Below, piece by piece: positions 1 through 10,197 of a DNA stretch of 64,000 nucleotides. Position 1 is the first letter of the stretch; every line of letters starts with the position of its first letter. The stretch covers positions 62,001 to 126,000 of the forward strand of contig QPMI01000531.1 in the NCBI GenBank assembly GCA_004431415.1. Reading direction: 5' to 3'. The translations under genes and the position numbers were made by a program. Source of the stretch: Cyanophora paradoxa (taxonomy: Eukaryota; Glaucocystophyceae; Cyanophorales; Cyanophoraceae). Under the pieces are notes generated by a model. It searched no databases. It was not told the origin of the DNA and was given only the letters and a program-made list of their open reading frames with translations.

Positions 1-1508
1 GTGCCGCACGCGCCCGCCCGCCGACGCCGGCCGCGGCCGGGCCGGGCCGGGGCGCCCGCCGCGGCTGGAGGCGACGCTGGCGCGGCTGGAGGCGACGCTG
101 GCGCGCTCGTCGCCGGAGCCGGCGTCGAAGGAGCGGTCGGCCCCGCGCCGCGAGGCGCTGCTATCCCGCAGGCCCCCACCGGGCTCGGGCTCCGCCGCGA
201 CGCCGAGCGCGGCCGCCGCTGCGGCGCGTACGCCGCCGTCGCCGCCACCATCGCCGCCGCCGCCAGCGGCCCGTTCGCGAGCCGCGGCGGACCCGTCGCT
301 ACGACGGGCGCGGTGCCGGTCTTGGCGGCGGGGGAGGCGTGGGCGCGGCGCATGGCGGCGGAGAGGTTGTGCGGGGAGTGCCGCCCGCTCGCGTCGGGCC
401 CGGCGTGCAGGCCGCGCCCGTAGTACCCCCGCGACTGCGAGTGGCTCGAGTGGGCGGGTGAGGGCGGCACGTCCCCGGCCTCGCTCCCGCCCCCCTCCAG
501 CAGCCTGCGCCCCGCTCAGCGGCGACGCCTCTCCCCGCCGGGGAGGGGGTCCCACCCGAAGAGCTCGCGGACGCGGCGCTCGGCGCGGGCGAGCTGGCGG
601 CGGACGGCCCGCAGGCTCTCCGCGTCCCGCGCCGCCCGCCGCTCCCCGCCGGCCCCTCCGCGTCCGCCGCCCGCATCTCGGCCACGAGCTGCGCCTGGAT
701 GCCGATGATGCGCCGCAGCTCCCCGATCTCCCGCTGCGCCTCCGCCAGCTGGCCCCGCAGCGCCTCCCCCCGCTGCTCCCGCCCCGCCCCGCCCGTCGAC
801 GTCATGATGTCCCCCTGCCGCCGCCGGTCAGGAGCCGGCCGCCGGGCGGGGCGGGGCGGGGCGGACGGTGTAGGCGCGGGCGCGGTGCTCGAGGCGCTCC
901 TCGAGGGCCATCAGCAGCCGCCGCACCCGCCCCTCGTAGTGCTCCAGGTCCGGCCCCGACGGCCCCCGGCCCGCCCCAGCCCCGCCCCCTCTCCTCGTCC
1001 TCCCGGAAGGCCCGGCCCAGCCGTCGGGGGCGGCGGGCCGAGGGCGAGGCGGCGCGGAAGCCCCGCGCGGCGCTGGCGGAGGGGCTGCTGACGCGGCGCA
1101 GGGAGGCGGCGAGGTGCCGCTCGAGCCGCGCCGCGTCGGCGTCCGGCGAGGGCGACGCCTCCCGCGAGCCCTGCGCGCAGCGTGAGAGGGGCGGGCGGGC
1201 GGGGCCGGCGGGGCACCGGAGGAGGGCCTCGAGGACGGCGCGGGAGCCCATGGCGGAGTCGTTGGCGCGCCCCGCGAGCTCCTTCCCCTCCGCCAGCTCC
1301 GCCGCCTGCTGCGAGCGCCGCGCCTCCGCCACCGCCGCCCGCTGCTCCTCGTACCGCCGCCGCCGCTCCTCCCGCGCCATCTCGTCGCCCCCGCCCTCCC
1401 CCTCCTCCTCCCACGCCGACGTCTCCGAGCCCGAGGCCCCGGCCCGGCGCGGGGGCGCGGGCCGGGGCGGCCGAGGTGCGAGGCGAGCACGCGCTCGAAC
1501 TCGTCCAT
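1..1508 (-). CDS. Coiled-coil protein, 3' end cut by window edge
   Basis: Charged helical exons read on the minus strand. From the 5' side: a Met at 1508 followed by DEFERVLASHLG; an Arg/Glu-rich helix (EERRRRYEEQRAAVAEAR) at about 1250-1380; LERHLAASLRRVSS at about 1050-1120; YEGRVRRLLMALEERLEHR at about 860-950; ALRGQLAEAQREIGELRRII at about 690-760; and RRQLARAERRVRELFGW at about 555-630. Spacing and heptad-like leucines suggest a long interrupted coiled coil. Exons are separated by G-rich introns in the plus sequence. The last 470 bases could encode a low-complexity Ser/Ala/Pro tail (HSPHNLSAAMRRAH), and the gene continues off the left edge. It may be the C-terminal part of the gene at 1620-5632, because only about 110 bases separate the last open frame of that gene from this Met. 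No function can be assigned. Confidence 0.5.
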
Positions 1509-1619
1509 GGGGGCCCCTCCGCCGCCGCCGAGGCCCCGCGCGTCGCTGACGTCGGCCGCCGCCGCGCCGGCGCGCTCTGAGCCCGCCGCGGCTTCTCCCG
1601 CCCCTCTGCTGCTGCTGCT

Positions 1620-4600
1620 TCAGGACATCGCCCAGCGGCAGCCGCGGGGCGCCCCCGGCTGGCCCGGGAGCGGCCGCCCGCCGCCGCCGGCCCCGCCGCC
1701 GGCCCCGCCGCCGGCGCCTTCGACGAAGCCGTCCCCGACACTGCGCGGCGCCGGCTCGGGCCCCGCGGGGCGCACAAGACGCGGGGCGGGCGGGGGCGCA
1801 CTGTAGCGGGCCTTGGCGGACTCGGGCCGCTTGCCCTTGGACCGCAGCCGCTCCCGCGCCTCCCCCGCCGTCACTGCCGCCCCGCCCTCAGCCCGCCGGC
1901 CCCGCGGGGGGCACTGGCGGGAAGGGAGCGCACTGCCGGCGCCGCGGGCGGGGCGGTGGCCATGGGCGGGGAGGGGCTCGCCGGGGGCCCCCGGGCCCCG
2001 CCTCGCGCGCTTCTCCTGCGGCATGATGGCGATCCAGGGGTCTGCGCGCGCGCCCCGCTCGAACGAGGCCGGCCGGGGCGGCCGCGGGGGGCGAGGGGCG
2101 CCCGAGGAGGGCGGGGCGGACCGGGGAGGGGCTGCGCGGTGAAGTGCTCCTCGTCGGGGAGGTAGAGGCCGCGCCAGTAGCGCAGCTCCACCGACGCCGT
2201 CTCGATCTCCCCCGTCTTCTCCAGCCCCTGCCGCCCTGTGTTGGGCGCGCCGGCCCCTGCGGGGGCGGCGCGGGGCGGGACGCGGCGGGCGGACCACGGA
2301 GACCTTGATGTCGCAGGGCGAGTGCGTGGGCCCGAAGGGCGACGCCATCGGCTGGTACGAGTCCGACTTCTGCGCCACGTCCCCGCTCGGCGAGTACCTG
2401 CCAAGGAGGGCGCCCCGGAGTCAGCGCGAGGGGCGGGAGGGCGGGGAGGGGGGGAGGAGGGGGCGGGGCGGGGCGCGCCGGATGGGGGCCGCGATGGACC
2501 CGACGAGCTTGCGGCCGGGCCCGTAGAGGGTCATCGGGATCGCCTGGCGCTCGCCGATCCACGCCTTGAACGCCCTGCGCCCCGCCCCCGGCTCGGACCG
2601 GATCGGGCCGGCTCGGGGGCGCGGCGGGGCGGGCGGGGAGGGCGGCGGGGCGCACTCCTCGTCGCAGAAGAAGTAGTAGACGCGCAGGCGGTGGATGGGC
2701 GCCGTCGTCGCGCCCCTCTGCCCCCGCCGCTCAGCGGGGCCGGGCGGGAGAGGGGCGGGGGCGGGGGCGGACGGTGACGGAAACGGGGTAGCGGACGCGC
2801 TGGGCGAGGGCCTCGTACTCGAGGTAGTAGGGGACCTCGGGCTCCAGCTCCTGCACCTCCCACAGCCCGTGCACGTAGAAGAGCAGCCGGAAGCGCGTCA
2901 TCGTCCGCGGCAGGCCCCGCGTGTCCGACACCCGCGTCAGGTCCGCCCCCGCCGCCCCCAGCTCCCGCCTCCGCGGCCCGTAGTACGAGTCCGGCAGCTC
3001 CAGCGCCCGCGGCCGCTCCTCGCTGCCCCGCCCCCGTCAGAGCGGCGCGGAGGAGCGGGGAAAGGGGAGACGGGGGCGGGCCTGATGGGGATGCCGAGGG
3101 CCTTGGCGAACTCCACCTCGATTTCCGCCAGCTGCAGCTCCGCGTGGTACAGGTCGTAGCTGCCGCCCCAGCGGCCCCTCAGCGCGCGTTCTCTCGGTCT
3201 TCCCCGCGGCGTAGGCGGGCGGGCGGACCAGACGCGGCAGACGCGGTGGTGCTGGTATTTGGCCGTCGAGACTCCTGCGGGGCGGGGGCGGGGTCGGGCG
3301 CGGGGGCAGGGGCCGGTCGGGTCGTGGGGAGGAGGGGCGGGACGGACCGGCGAGGTGCTTGATGCGCTCGTCGGAGATGTCCGAGAAGCAGCGCACCTGG
3401 ATGCCCCGGTTCTGCCCCGCCGATCAGCGAGGGGCGGCGGGGCGGCGGCGGCGGGGGCGACGGGCGGGCGGGCGGGGGCGGGCCTTGATGTGGCGCGTGG
3501 TCTGCAGGATCGCCAGCGTCGTCATCTGCGCGGGGCGCCGCCGCCTTCAGCGCCCCGCGCCCAGTGGGAGGAAGCGGGGGAGGCGGGGCGGGGCGGGCGG
3601 GCGGGCCTGGCAGGGGAGGGCCTCCGGGAGGACCTCGGAGCGGCACATGCCGCAGCGCGCCGTCCGCCGGTACGGCTTCAGGTTCTGCGCGGCGCTCAGG
3701 CGCGCCGGCGCGCGCCGCGGGGCGGGCGGGGCGGACCACGGGGACCTCGTCGTCGCTCGCCGCGCCCTCCTCCCCGGCTGAGCGCGCGGGGCAGTGAGAG
3801 GGGCGGGCGGGGCGGGCGGGGCGGGCGCGGGGAGGCGCGCCTCGCGGGGCCGGGCGGGGCGGGGGGCGTCGGCGAGGCGGAAGGCCTTGACCTGGAGGCA
3901 CTGCCAGCAGCCCTCGACGTCTGCCCGCCCCGCCCCTCAGCGGGAGAAGGGAAGCAAGGGGGCCGGTGCGCCGGGCGCGCCCTTGACGAAGTCGAGGACG
4001 ATTTCCTCGAAGAATACCCCCGCCCCCGCCAGCGCGCTGCCGCCCCCTCGTCAGCAAGCGCGCGGGAGGTTCGCGGGCGGGGGCGGGAGCGGCGCGCCTG
4101 TGCCGCTCCAGCCACTGGACGAGCTCTCCTGCGAGGGCGCCCATCTCCTGCTCGCGGCCCCCGTCAGGCCCGGCCCGGCCCGCCCCCTCCCCCGGGCCCT
4201 GGCTCGCCTGGGTGCCCCGCCCCGACTGCTGGACGACCGTGCAGGCCTCCACGTCCGCGTTGTCCGCCTGCCGGCGCCTCAGCCGCGCGCCCGCCCGGGG
4301 GCGGGGCAGGGGGCGGGGCCGGCCTGGGTGCGCCACGTCTTGGAGAGGGTGCGCGTGTCAGTGGGGTCCCCGAAGCGGTCCCTGCGGCGCGTGAGGGGCG
4401 CCGGCCGCGGCGGGGGGTCGAGGGCGGGGCGCGCCGGTTGCAGATGACCCACGCGCACGCCGGCTTGCCGCGCCGCCACTGCACCCGGCTGACGCTCGCC
4501 TTCGCGCCCCGCATCCGCACGAACCGCTGCAGCGCGAACGTCTCTGCCGGAACGAGAGGGCCCCGCTCAGGCCGCTGTACCCCCCCGCGTCCGCGCCGGA

Positions 4601-5632
4601 GCGACGGCGTACCCCCGTGGTCGGAGAGGTCGCCGTTGAGGAGGCTCGTGAGGTCAGTGCCGTTGTAGAGGATGATCTCGTTCCCGTACGGGTTCCGTCG
4701 CGACGTCTGGGGGGTACGGGGTCGGAAGAGGGGGAGGGGGAGTTGGTGCGGGGCGCGCGCCTTCTTGAGGACGGCGACGGGTATGGGGGAGTCGGGCTGG
4801 ACGTCCCAGCGGCGGAGGAGGCCGCGGGTGGGGAACTCGAGGTACGGCACCGCTGCGCAGGGGAAGGGGCGCCCTCGCGCTCGCGCCGGGGCCGAGCCGG
4901 GCGGGAAAGGGGCGGGGAAGGGTGCGGCACCGTGGCAGCGGACGACGCCGTCGGCGTCGGTGAAGACGTGGACGGCCATGCGCTCCCGCTCCCCGTCCCC
5001 GTTGTGCGAGTACGTGAACAGGATCGTCTCCTGCGGGCGGCTCAGGCGCGCCCGTCTGCGCGAGCGGCGCCGCGCAGCGCTGCGCGGGCCCACCGGGATG
5101 ACGACGCGCAGCTCGCCGCCGCGGGGCCGGCTCGGCGACTGGGGCCGCCGGCTCCGCGGCAGGGCGCACGCCTTGCAGCTGCCGCCGGCTCTCGGCGGCG
5201 CACCCCAGGCGGCGAGGCGGCCCGCAGGGCCCCCAGGCGCACCGGAAGACCTCGTAGAACTTGAGCAGCGGGCGCACGGGGCCGTCGTCCTCGTACTCGT
5301 ACTTGAAGTTGATGCGGCTGATCAGCTCCTTGTAGACGTGGAAGGTCCCCGATTTGTCCGACTGCGCAAACACGTTAAAAAGGGCGATCCCGCAGCTCTG
5401 AGGCACCGCCGGTGCGGCGCAGCGGGCAATAGCTAATCTTTCCGTGGCACTTTGCGCCCGCGCGTCCGGCAGCCGGCGAGATGCGAGGCGGATCGCGGCT
5501 CACCTTGAGACCGCGGTCATCCGCGCTGTCTGGCACCTCCGTGATGAAGGTCGCAGGCCGTGCGCCAGGCTCGTTCTGGGAAAGCTGGAGCGACGTCCGC
5601 TTCGGCGTGCCTGCACCCGCCGCCTCCGCCAT
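1620..5632 (-). CDS. Unrecognised many-exon protein
   Basis: About 18 exons. Exon 1 runs from the Met at 5632 to 5504 (43 codons, donor GTGAGC). Exon 2 starts at 5397 and ends at 5243 (donor GTGCGC), encoding SCGIALFNVFAQSDKSG and KFYEVFR. Later exons encode ETILFTYSHNGDGERERMAV (about 5000), EIILYNGTDLTSLLNGDLS (about 4670), FALQRFVRMRGAK (about 4530), FFEEIVLDFVKG (about 4000), a cysteine-bearing stretch YRRTARCGMCRSEVL (about 3670), GIQVRCFSDISDERIKHL (about 3400), YDLYHAELQLAEIEVEFAKA (about 3130), TRFRLLFYVHGLWEVQELEP (about 2880), RVYYFFCDEE (about 2670), DSYQPMASPFGPTHSPCDI (about 2350) and ASVELRYWRGLYLPDEEHF (about 2170). These blocks are too well formed to be chance frames. I do not recognise the family. 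A weak C2-like feel near 2880 and isolated CxxC pairs are not enough to name it. The 3' end is uncertain; the last open frame stops at 1620. Confidence 0.6.
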
Positions 5633-6345
5633 CGCTACAGCTGGTGCTACAAGGCTCTTGGACCGCTCGGAAACCTGTAGCTACGCGCTGCGCTCGCCGG
5701 CTGATGCTGGCCCGATTTAACTCCGACGACTCTCGGCCAGATGTGCTGGATCGTCTCAGGTGCCTGTATAGCTACTCCGCAGCGGTCTAAACCCGTTATC
5801 CGAGGTCGCCGCGCTTCTGAAGCTTCATCCGATTGTACCCCCACAGGAAGGAATTCAACCTGGAATTGCTGGCCGAAACCTGGCGTTCCACGCAGTGCGG
5901 ATCGTTGCCTGATGCCGTAGATCGCCCGTCCAGCTCCGGCAGCCGCGCCTGGGTACCGGTGCGGAGCGTCGCGCCTCCTCGCCATCTCGAGCGCTGACCG
6001 CGTACGAAGGAGCACCGCAGCTTGTGACGTCGACCGCGCTGGCGACAGGACCTGAAGGTTCGCTCCGCACGCCACTTTCTCTGTCGGCCTCCGATCCGCG
6101 CCCGCCGGCGCCGGCGGCCCCTCCCACTTTGGCCCCGGACCCCCTTCAGCCGCGGAGCAATACACTAGTCCCGAGTGTGCGAATTGAAGCACGAATACAA
6201 TAGAAAAAGAAGCGGCAGCGGGTTGAGAAGAAGGGAACTTCGGAAGAGGCGGGGCGGGGAAGGGGAAGAGAAGGGAAGGGGGATCAGGCGGTGGGAAGGA
6301 GGGCGGCGGGGGCGGGGCGGGGCGGGGCGGGGGTGGGGGGCCCGT
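5633..6345. other. Intergenic spacer, 713 bp
   Basis: This lies between the start of the unrecognised gene (5632) and the stop of the amidotransferase gene (6346), both on the minus strand. It should hold the 5' region of the former and the 3' UTR of the latter. Base composition is more even than in the flanking introns. I see no convincing exon, repeat or RNA gene. Confidence 0.6.
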
Positions 6346-7879
6346 CTAGGGCTCGATGTCGATGGGGTAGAGGAGGACGTTGAGGGCCGGGGTGATGATG
6401 AGGAGGTGGTTGATGGGGACGGGGAGCCAGTCGATCTCGTCCCCCGTCAGCGGCTCCGAGGCGACCATCACGAGCTGCTGCCGCCGGTCCGCCTGCACCA
6501 CCCGGAAGTCCCCCGAGATCGACTCGAACCTGCGCCCCCGCCGGCCCCCGCTTCGCCCTCGGCGCCGGCGCGGAGCTCTGGGCGGGGGGGCAGAGCCGGG
6601 CAGGGCGGACCGGGTTCCCGAGGCGTAGTAGAGGGAGGCCGGCCGGTGGCCCCCCGTCGCGTACCGAGTCACGATCACCATCCGCCCTGGGGGGGGTTCA
6701 AAGGGGGGGAGGAAGGCGGGGGGGGGGGGGGGGGGGTGTAGGTGGGCAGGGGCGCGCCGTCAGTGACTGCGAAGTTGAGGAGGGAGGGCTGGCAGCCGCC
6801 GGGCTGCTGCGCCCCCGCCTCCGCGCTCCACTTCGAGAGCAGCCTGTACCCCCCGGCCGGGTCAGGCGGGCGTCCCGGGGATCCGGCACGCTGTACCCCC
6901 GCACCGGATGGTGGCGAGGACGTGGCCGCGAAGCTCGTCCACCGAGCGCTCCCGGAAGCTCAGCGGGTCCTGTACCCCCCTGGGTCAACTTCGTCCGCGG
7001 CGCCCCCGTACCCCGCCGGGCGCGCCTCGATCATGTTTAGGAAGGTGGCGAAACAGTGCTCGGAGTCGGTGCCGCCGTGGATGGCGTTGTAGATCTCGTC
7101 GCTCAGCGACTGCTGGATCCGCCGCTTGAACTTCCTGCCCCCGCCCGCCCCCTCAGCCTCGAGCCGGCGGGGGGCGTCGGTGGGGTGGCGCCGGCGGCCG
7201 CACGGGAAGTGTGCGAGGTTCCCGTTGTGCATCCACATGAAGGGACCGTACTGCGGCCGCCCGCGTGAGCCCGGAGCGCGGGCGCGCGGGCGCTGCGGGG
7301 GCGGCAGGGGCGGGCGGCGGCTCACGGTGAACGGGTGGCACTCGGTCTCGCCGACGGGGAAGCCCGGCGTCGCCGCGCGGACGTGCGCGAAGACCAGCGG
7401 CGATGAGCTGCGCCCGCGTGAGGCGCGGCGCGCTTGGGAGGCGCCCCGTCCCGGCCGCACATCTTCTCCGCGATGCGGCGCAGGTTGGCGCTGTTCCACG
7501 CGGGAGTCGCCGAAGTGAAGACGCACGGCGAGTCGCCGAAGCAGTGAGCGAAGCTGGGGCCCTTGTACCTGCACGCGGGGCCACCGTCAGGCGCTGAGCG
7601 CGCCGCTGACGGAGCTCCGCGCACCAGCCAATCCCGAAGCCTGCGCGCGGAGTTCAGCGAGGGCGTCCGCGTCAGCGCGAGGATTGGTCGCGCACCATCG
7701 CCGTTGAGATTGCTGCGGTTCAGAAGCATGCGGGAGTCGAACGACTGCGGGCGCGTCACGATGCAGCGGAGAACAGGGACGCGCGAACTGGCCTGCTTGG
7801 TGATCGAGTGCGACGGCCGCACGACGAGGTCCGCTAGCATCAACGGGTGCAGCCCAGCGTAAACCACAAATCGGCACAT
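6346..7879 (-). CDS. DUG3: Class II glutamine amidotransferase, DUG3/YafJ type
   Basis: Ten exons join into a 957-nt reading frame (318 aa): 7696-7879, 7625-7640, 7461-7568, 7326-7407, 7204-7250, 7026-7134, 6905-6969, 6758-6843, 6611-6686 and 6346-6529. All nine junctions keep frame. The protein starts MCRFVVYAG, so Cys2 becomes the N-terminal nucleophile after Met removal. It continues with SHSIT, the oxyanion/glycine motif NGDGFGIGWY, TPAWNSANLRRIAEKI, SPLVFAHVRAATPG, MWMHNGNLAHF, GGTDSEHCFATFLN, NFAVTDG, MVIVTRYATGG, and ends with SEPLTGDEIDWLPVPINHLL, typical of this family. In yeast, DUG3 works with DUG2 in glutathione breakdown; bacterial YafJ and EgtC are relatives. Role here (gamma-glutamyl hydrolysis, probably cytosolic) is inferred from the family. 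Two introns (donors at 7025 and 6757) are GC-AG. Confidence 0.93.
7625..7640 (-). other. 16-nt microexon of the amidotransferase gene
   Basis: Exon 2 is only 16 nt (sense GCTTCGGGATTGGCTG), bounded by AG at 7642-7641 and GT at 7624-7623. It joins GAT-G from exon 1 to G-TAC from exon 3 and supplies the residues FGIGW of the conserved NGDGFGIGWY motif. Without it the motif is lost and the frame breaks. The 957-nt total, divisible by three, supports the assignment. Confidence 0.9.
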
Positions 7880-8191
7880 CGCTGGTCGACCTCGGGCCTC
7901 CTCGGCGGTCTCACGTGCAGAGTGCTCAAGCCGCTACCTTCTACAGTGCATTGCACAGAACGGCTGAAGATCAGGCTGAGAGGTCACGGGGTTTGATCGG
8001 CTCGCGTACCCCTCGATCCAGACTCGGCGTCTGACTCGCTGTCGCAGCGACACCGCCCGTGCAGACGAGCAGGCGTGAGGATGCTTGTTCCTTCGATAGG
8101 AGCATCCACGCTTTGAGCCGCCGCCAGCCTGCCAGCTCATTCCTGGATCGCGGCGGCCGGGGGCGCTAGCGCCGCCATCGCGGCAGCGGCG
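7880..8191. promoter_or_regulatory. Divergent promoter spacer (312 bp)
   Basis: This spacer lies between the start of the amidotransferase gene on the minus strand (7879) and the first plausible Met of the RING gene on the plus strand (8192). It must hold both promoters and 5' UTRs. It is less GC-rich than the genes on either side. No TATA-like element stands out at a convincing distance. Confidence 0.5.
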
Positions 8192-9594
8192 ATGAGCCGC
8201 ACGCTCGCGGAGCGCATCCCGACCGTGGCGGAGTGGGGCGGGGGCCTCGGCGAGGTGCTGGCTCGCGGCACCCAGCTGCAGCGGAGGAGGATCCCCTTCC
8301 CCCGCTCGCACTCGCAGTTTCTTGAGGCGGTTGCGGCTCTTGCCGAGGACGTGGAGCGGGAGCGTGGCGAAGAGCGGGCGAGCGACGCGCATGCGCAACT
8401 GCAGGGGCGGCTCGCTCAAGCCCGCAGCGCCGCGTCAGAGGACAGCGTGGTGGTCCTGCGGCAGCAGCGGCGCGTCGTAGACGTGGAGGAGTTCGGTGCG
8501 GCGCCCCCCTCGGACTCCGCCCGCGCGCGACGCGGAGCGGCTGACTCTCGACTGGGCGCAGGCGGGCCCCTCGACCAGATCCTGCTGCCCTCGCCGCCGT
8601 GCCGGCGCGTCGGGAGGCGCCCCGTCGAGCCGGAGGACGACGAGAGCCCGCCCTCCCCGCGGCGGGCCCCCTCCTCGGCGGCCCGGGGCGCCTGGGGCCC
8701 GCCCTCCCCGCGCCGCCCGCCCTCCGCCTCCGCCTCCGCGGCCGCCGCCCGAGCCGCTGGCACACAGCCGGAGCCGCCGGGCGGGGCGGGGCGCCACGCG
8801 CCGTTCGGGGGCCGGTCCCTGGGGAGGTCCTGCAGCCGCGCCGGCCGGGGCGGCCGCCGGCGCCCAACCCCTTCGCGCCCCCCGAAGAGAGGCCGGCGCC
8901 GGCGCTGCCCTCGCCGCACCTTGCGCGGCTGCGCCCGGCGCGGGAGGACCCGCTCGCCTACCGCGCCATCTCCCCCGAGCTCCGGCCCCGCGAGCCCGAC
9001 TCCCCCGCCCCTGACTCGGACCCGCTGCCGCCCCGCCCCCTCTACCGGGCGCCCCGGGGGCCCTACCGCGTGCCGGGGCCGGCGGGGGCGCGGGGCGTGG
9101 CGGACTTCGCGGCGGACAGCGAGCTCACGTACGAGGCCCTCCTCGCCCTCGACGACGCCCTACACCGGTCCGCGTACCCCCCGCAGGCCTTCCCCCCCCC
9201 CCCCCCCCCCGGCTCACGCAATCGGGCCTTGCAGGGCGCGTGCGGCGGTGCCGAAGCCGCCGATCCGGAGCACGCGGGTGCGGTACGGGGGGCCGGGGGT
9301 GCCCCTGCCGAAGAAGGGAGAGGCGCCGGGGGAGTGCAGCGTCTGCCTGAGCGAGTTCAAGAAGAACGACCCTCTGCGCCGCCTCCCCTGCAAGCGTGCG
9401 CCCGGCCCCGGCCCCGCCCCGCCGCCCGGCAGCCGTCGCCGGTTCGATGCCGCGCAGACATGTTCCACGAGAACTGCATCATGCCCTGGCTGAGGACGGA
9501 CGACCGGTGTCCCAACTGCCGCGCCTCCTGCCGCGCCCCGCCGCGGGGCCCCGGCAGGCCCAAACCAGGGGCCTCCGGCGCCGTCGCTCAGTAG
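8192..9594 (+). CDS. RING-H2 finger E3 ubiquitin ligase
   Basis: The C-terminal RING-H2 finger is split by an intron at 9396-9457: CSVCLSEFKKNDPLRRLPCK joins HMFHENCIMPWLRTDD and RCPNC. The codon CAC (His) is rebuilt from C at 9395 and AC at 9458. This gives the C-x2-C ... C-x-H-x2-H-x2-C ... C-x2-C order needed to bind two zinc ions and recruit an E2. An upstream intron (9178-9234, with a 19-C run) joins DALHR to ARAAVPKPP. The rest of the protein (8192-9177) is Arg/Pro/Ser-rich and probably disordered; at least one more intron near 8780-8840 is needed to change frame. I see no membrane segment. Stop is TAG at 9592-9594. Substrates are unknown. The start is a best guess; the RING is secure. 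Confidence 0.8.
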
Positions 9595-10197
9595 ACCGCT
9601 TCTAGTGTACAGTTCTATTTCAACGCAAACGCAGGCAGTTGCAGGAGCGCTGGCATGCGCACAGGATCGAGCAGCCGCGCGTGGCCGCGGCGCGGCCGCG
9701 CGGCTGGCCACGGCACTGCGACATGCGCGTGGCATGCGCCGCAACGACGAGGCTCTTGCAACGACGTGCATACGCATACGTGCCTGCATGATCGATATCA
9801 CCGGCATGCGCACGTATACCGGGATCCGGACGCGTACGGCGAGCTCGAGAACACTTGATCCGCTTCTTGTGCCTGTACCCCGCGATAGCCAGCGATGTTC
9901 GTTAGCGGGCCGCCGCCCTCCCAACTGGTGCGTTAAACAGACTTTAGACCATTGATAGAGCGATTGCACAGGCGTTGGGGGGTAACTTCCGCCGCATCCG
10001 CCGCATCTCACTCTCATCGAGTCGCGCAGCGCGGGCGGATCGCGGAATGGAGATGCGCGCCGCAAACATCAGAGAGGCTTTTGAAGGGTGCGGGATGCGC
10101 GCGGCCCGCAACCCGTGCGCGCCGATCCGATAGCGCGCAGGAGCCGGGCCTCGTCACCGCGCGCCCCGGACGCTCACGACGCCATCCTTCGAGCTCT
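9595..10197. other. Intergenic spacer, about 600 bp
   Basis: Contains the 3' UTR of the RING gene and the 5' region of the RAP gene. It has more A/T than the genes and many short palindromes such as GCATGC, CGGCCG and GATCGATATC. No coding exon is convincing. A frame running through 9952-10512 may overlap the true first exon of the RAP gene, but I cannot fix that start. Confidence 0.45.

Noticed and set aside
3259-4668. 469-codon plus-strand frame
   Set aside because: Gly/Arg/Ala-rich sequence across introns of the minus-strand gene; the minus frames show protein-like exons.
1620-5632. Assignment to CC2D2A or another transition-zone protein
   Set aside because: One exon has a C2-like feel, but the order and motifs do not match what I know of those families.
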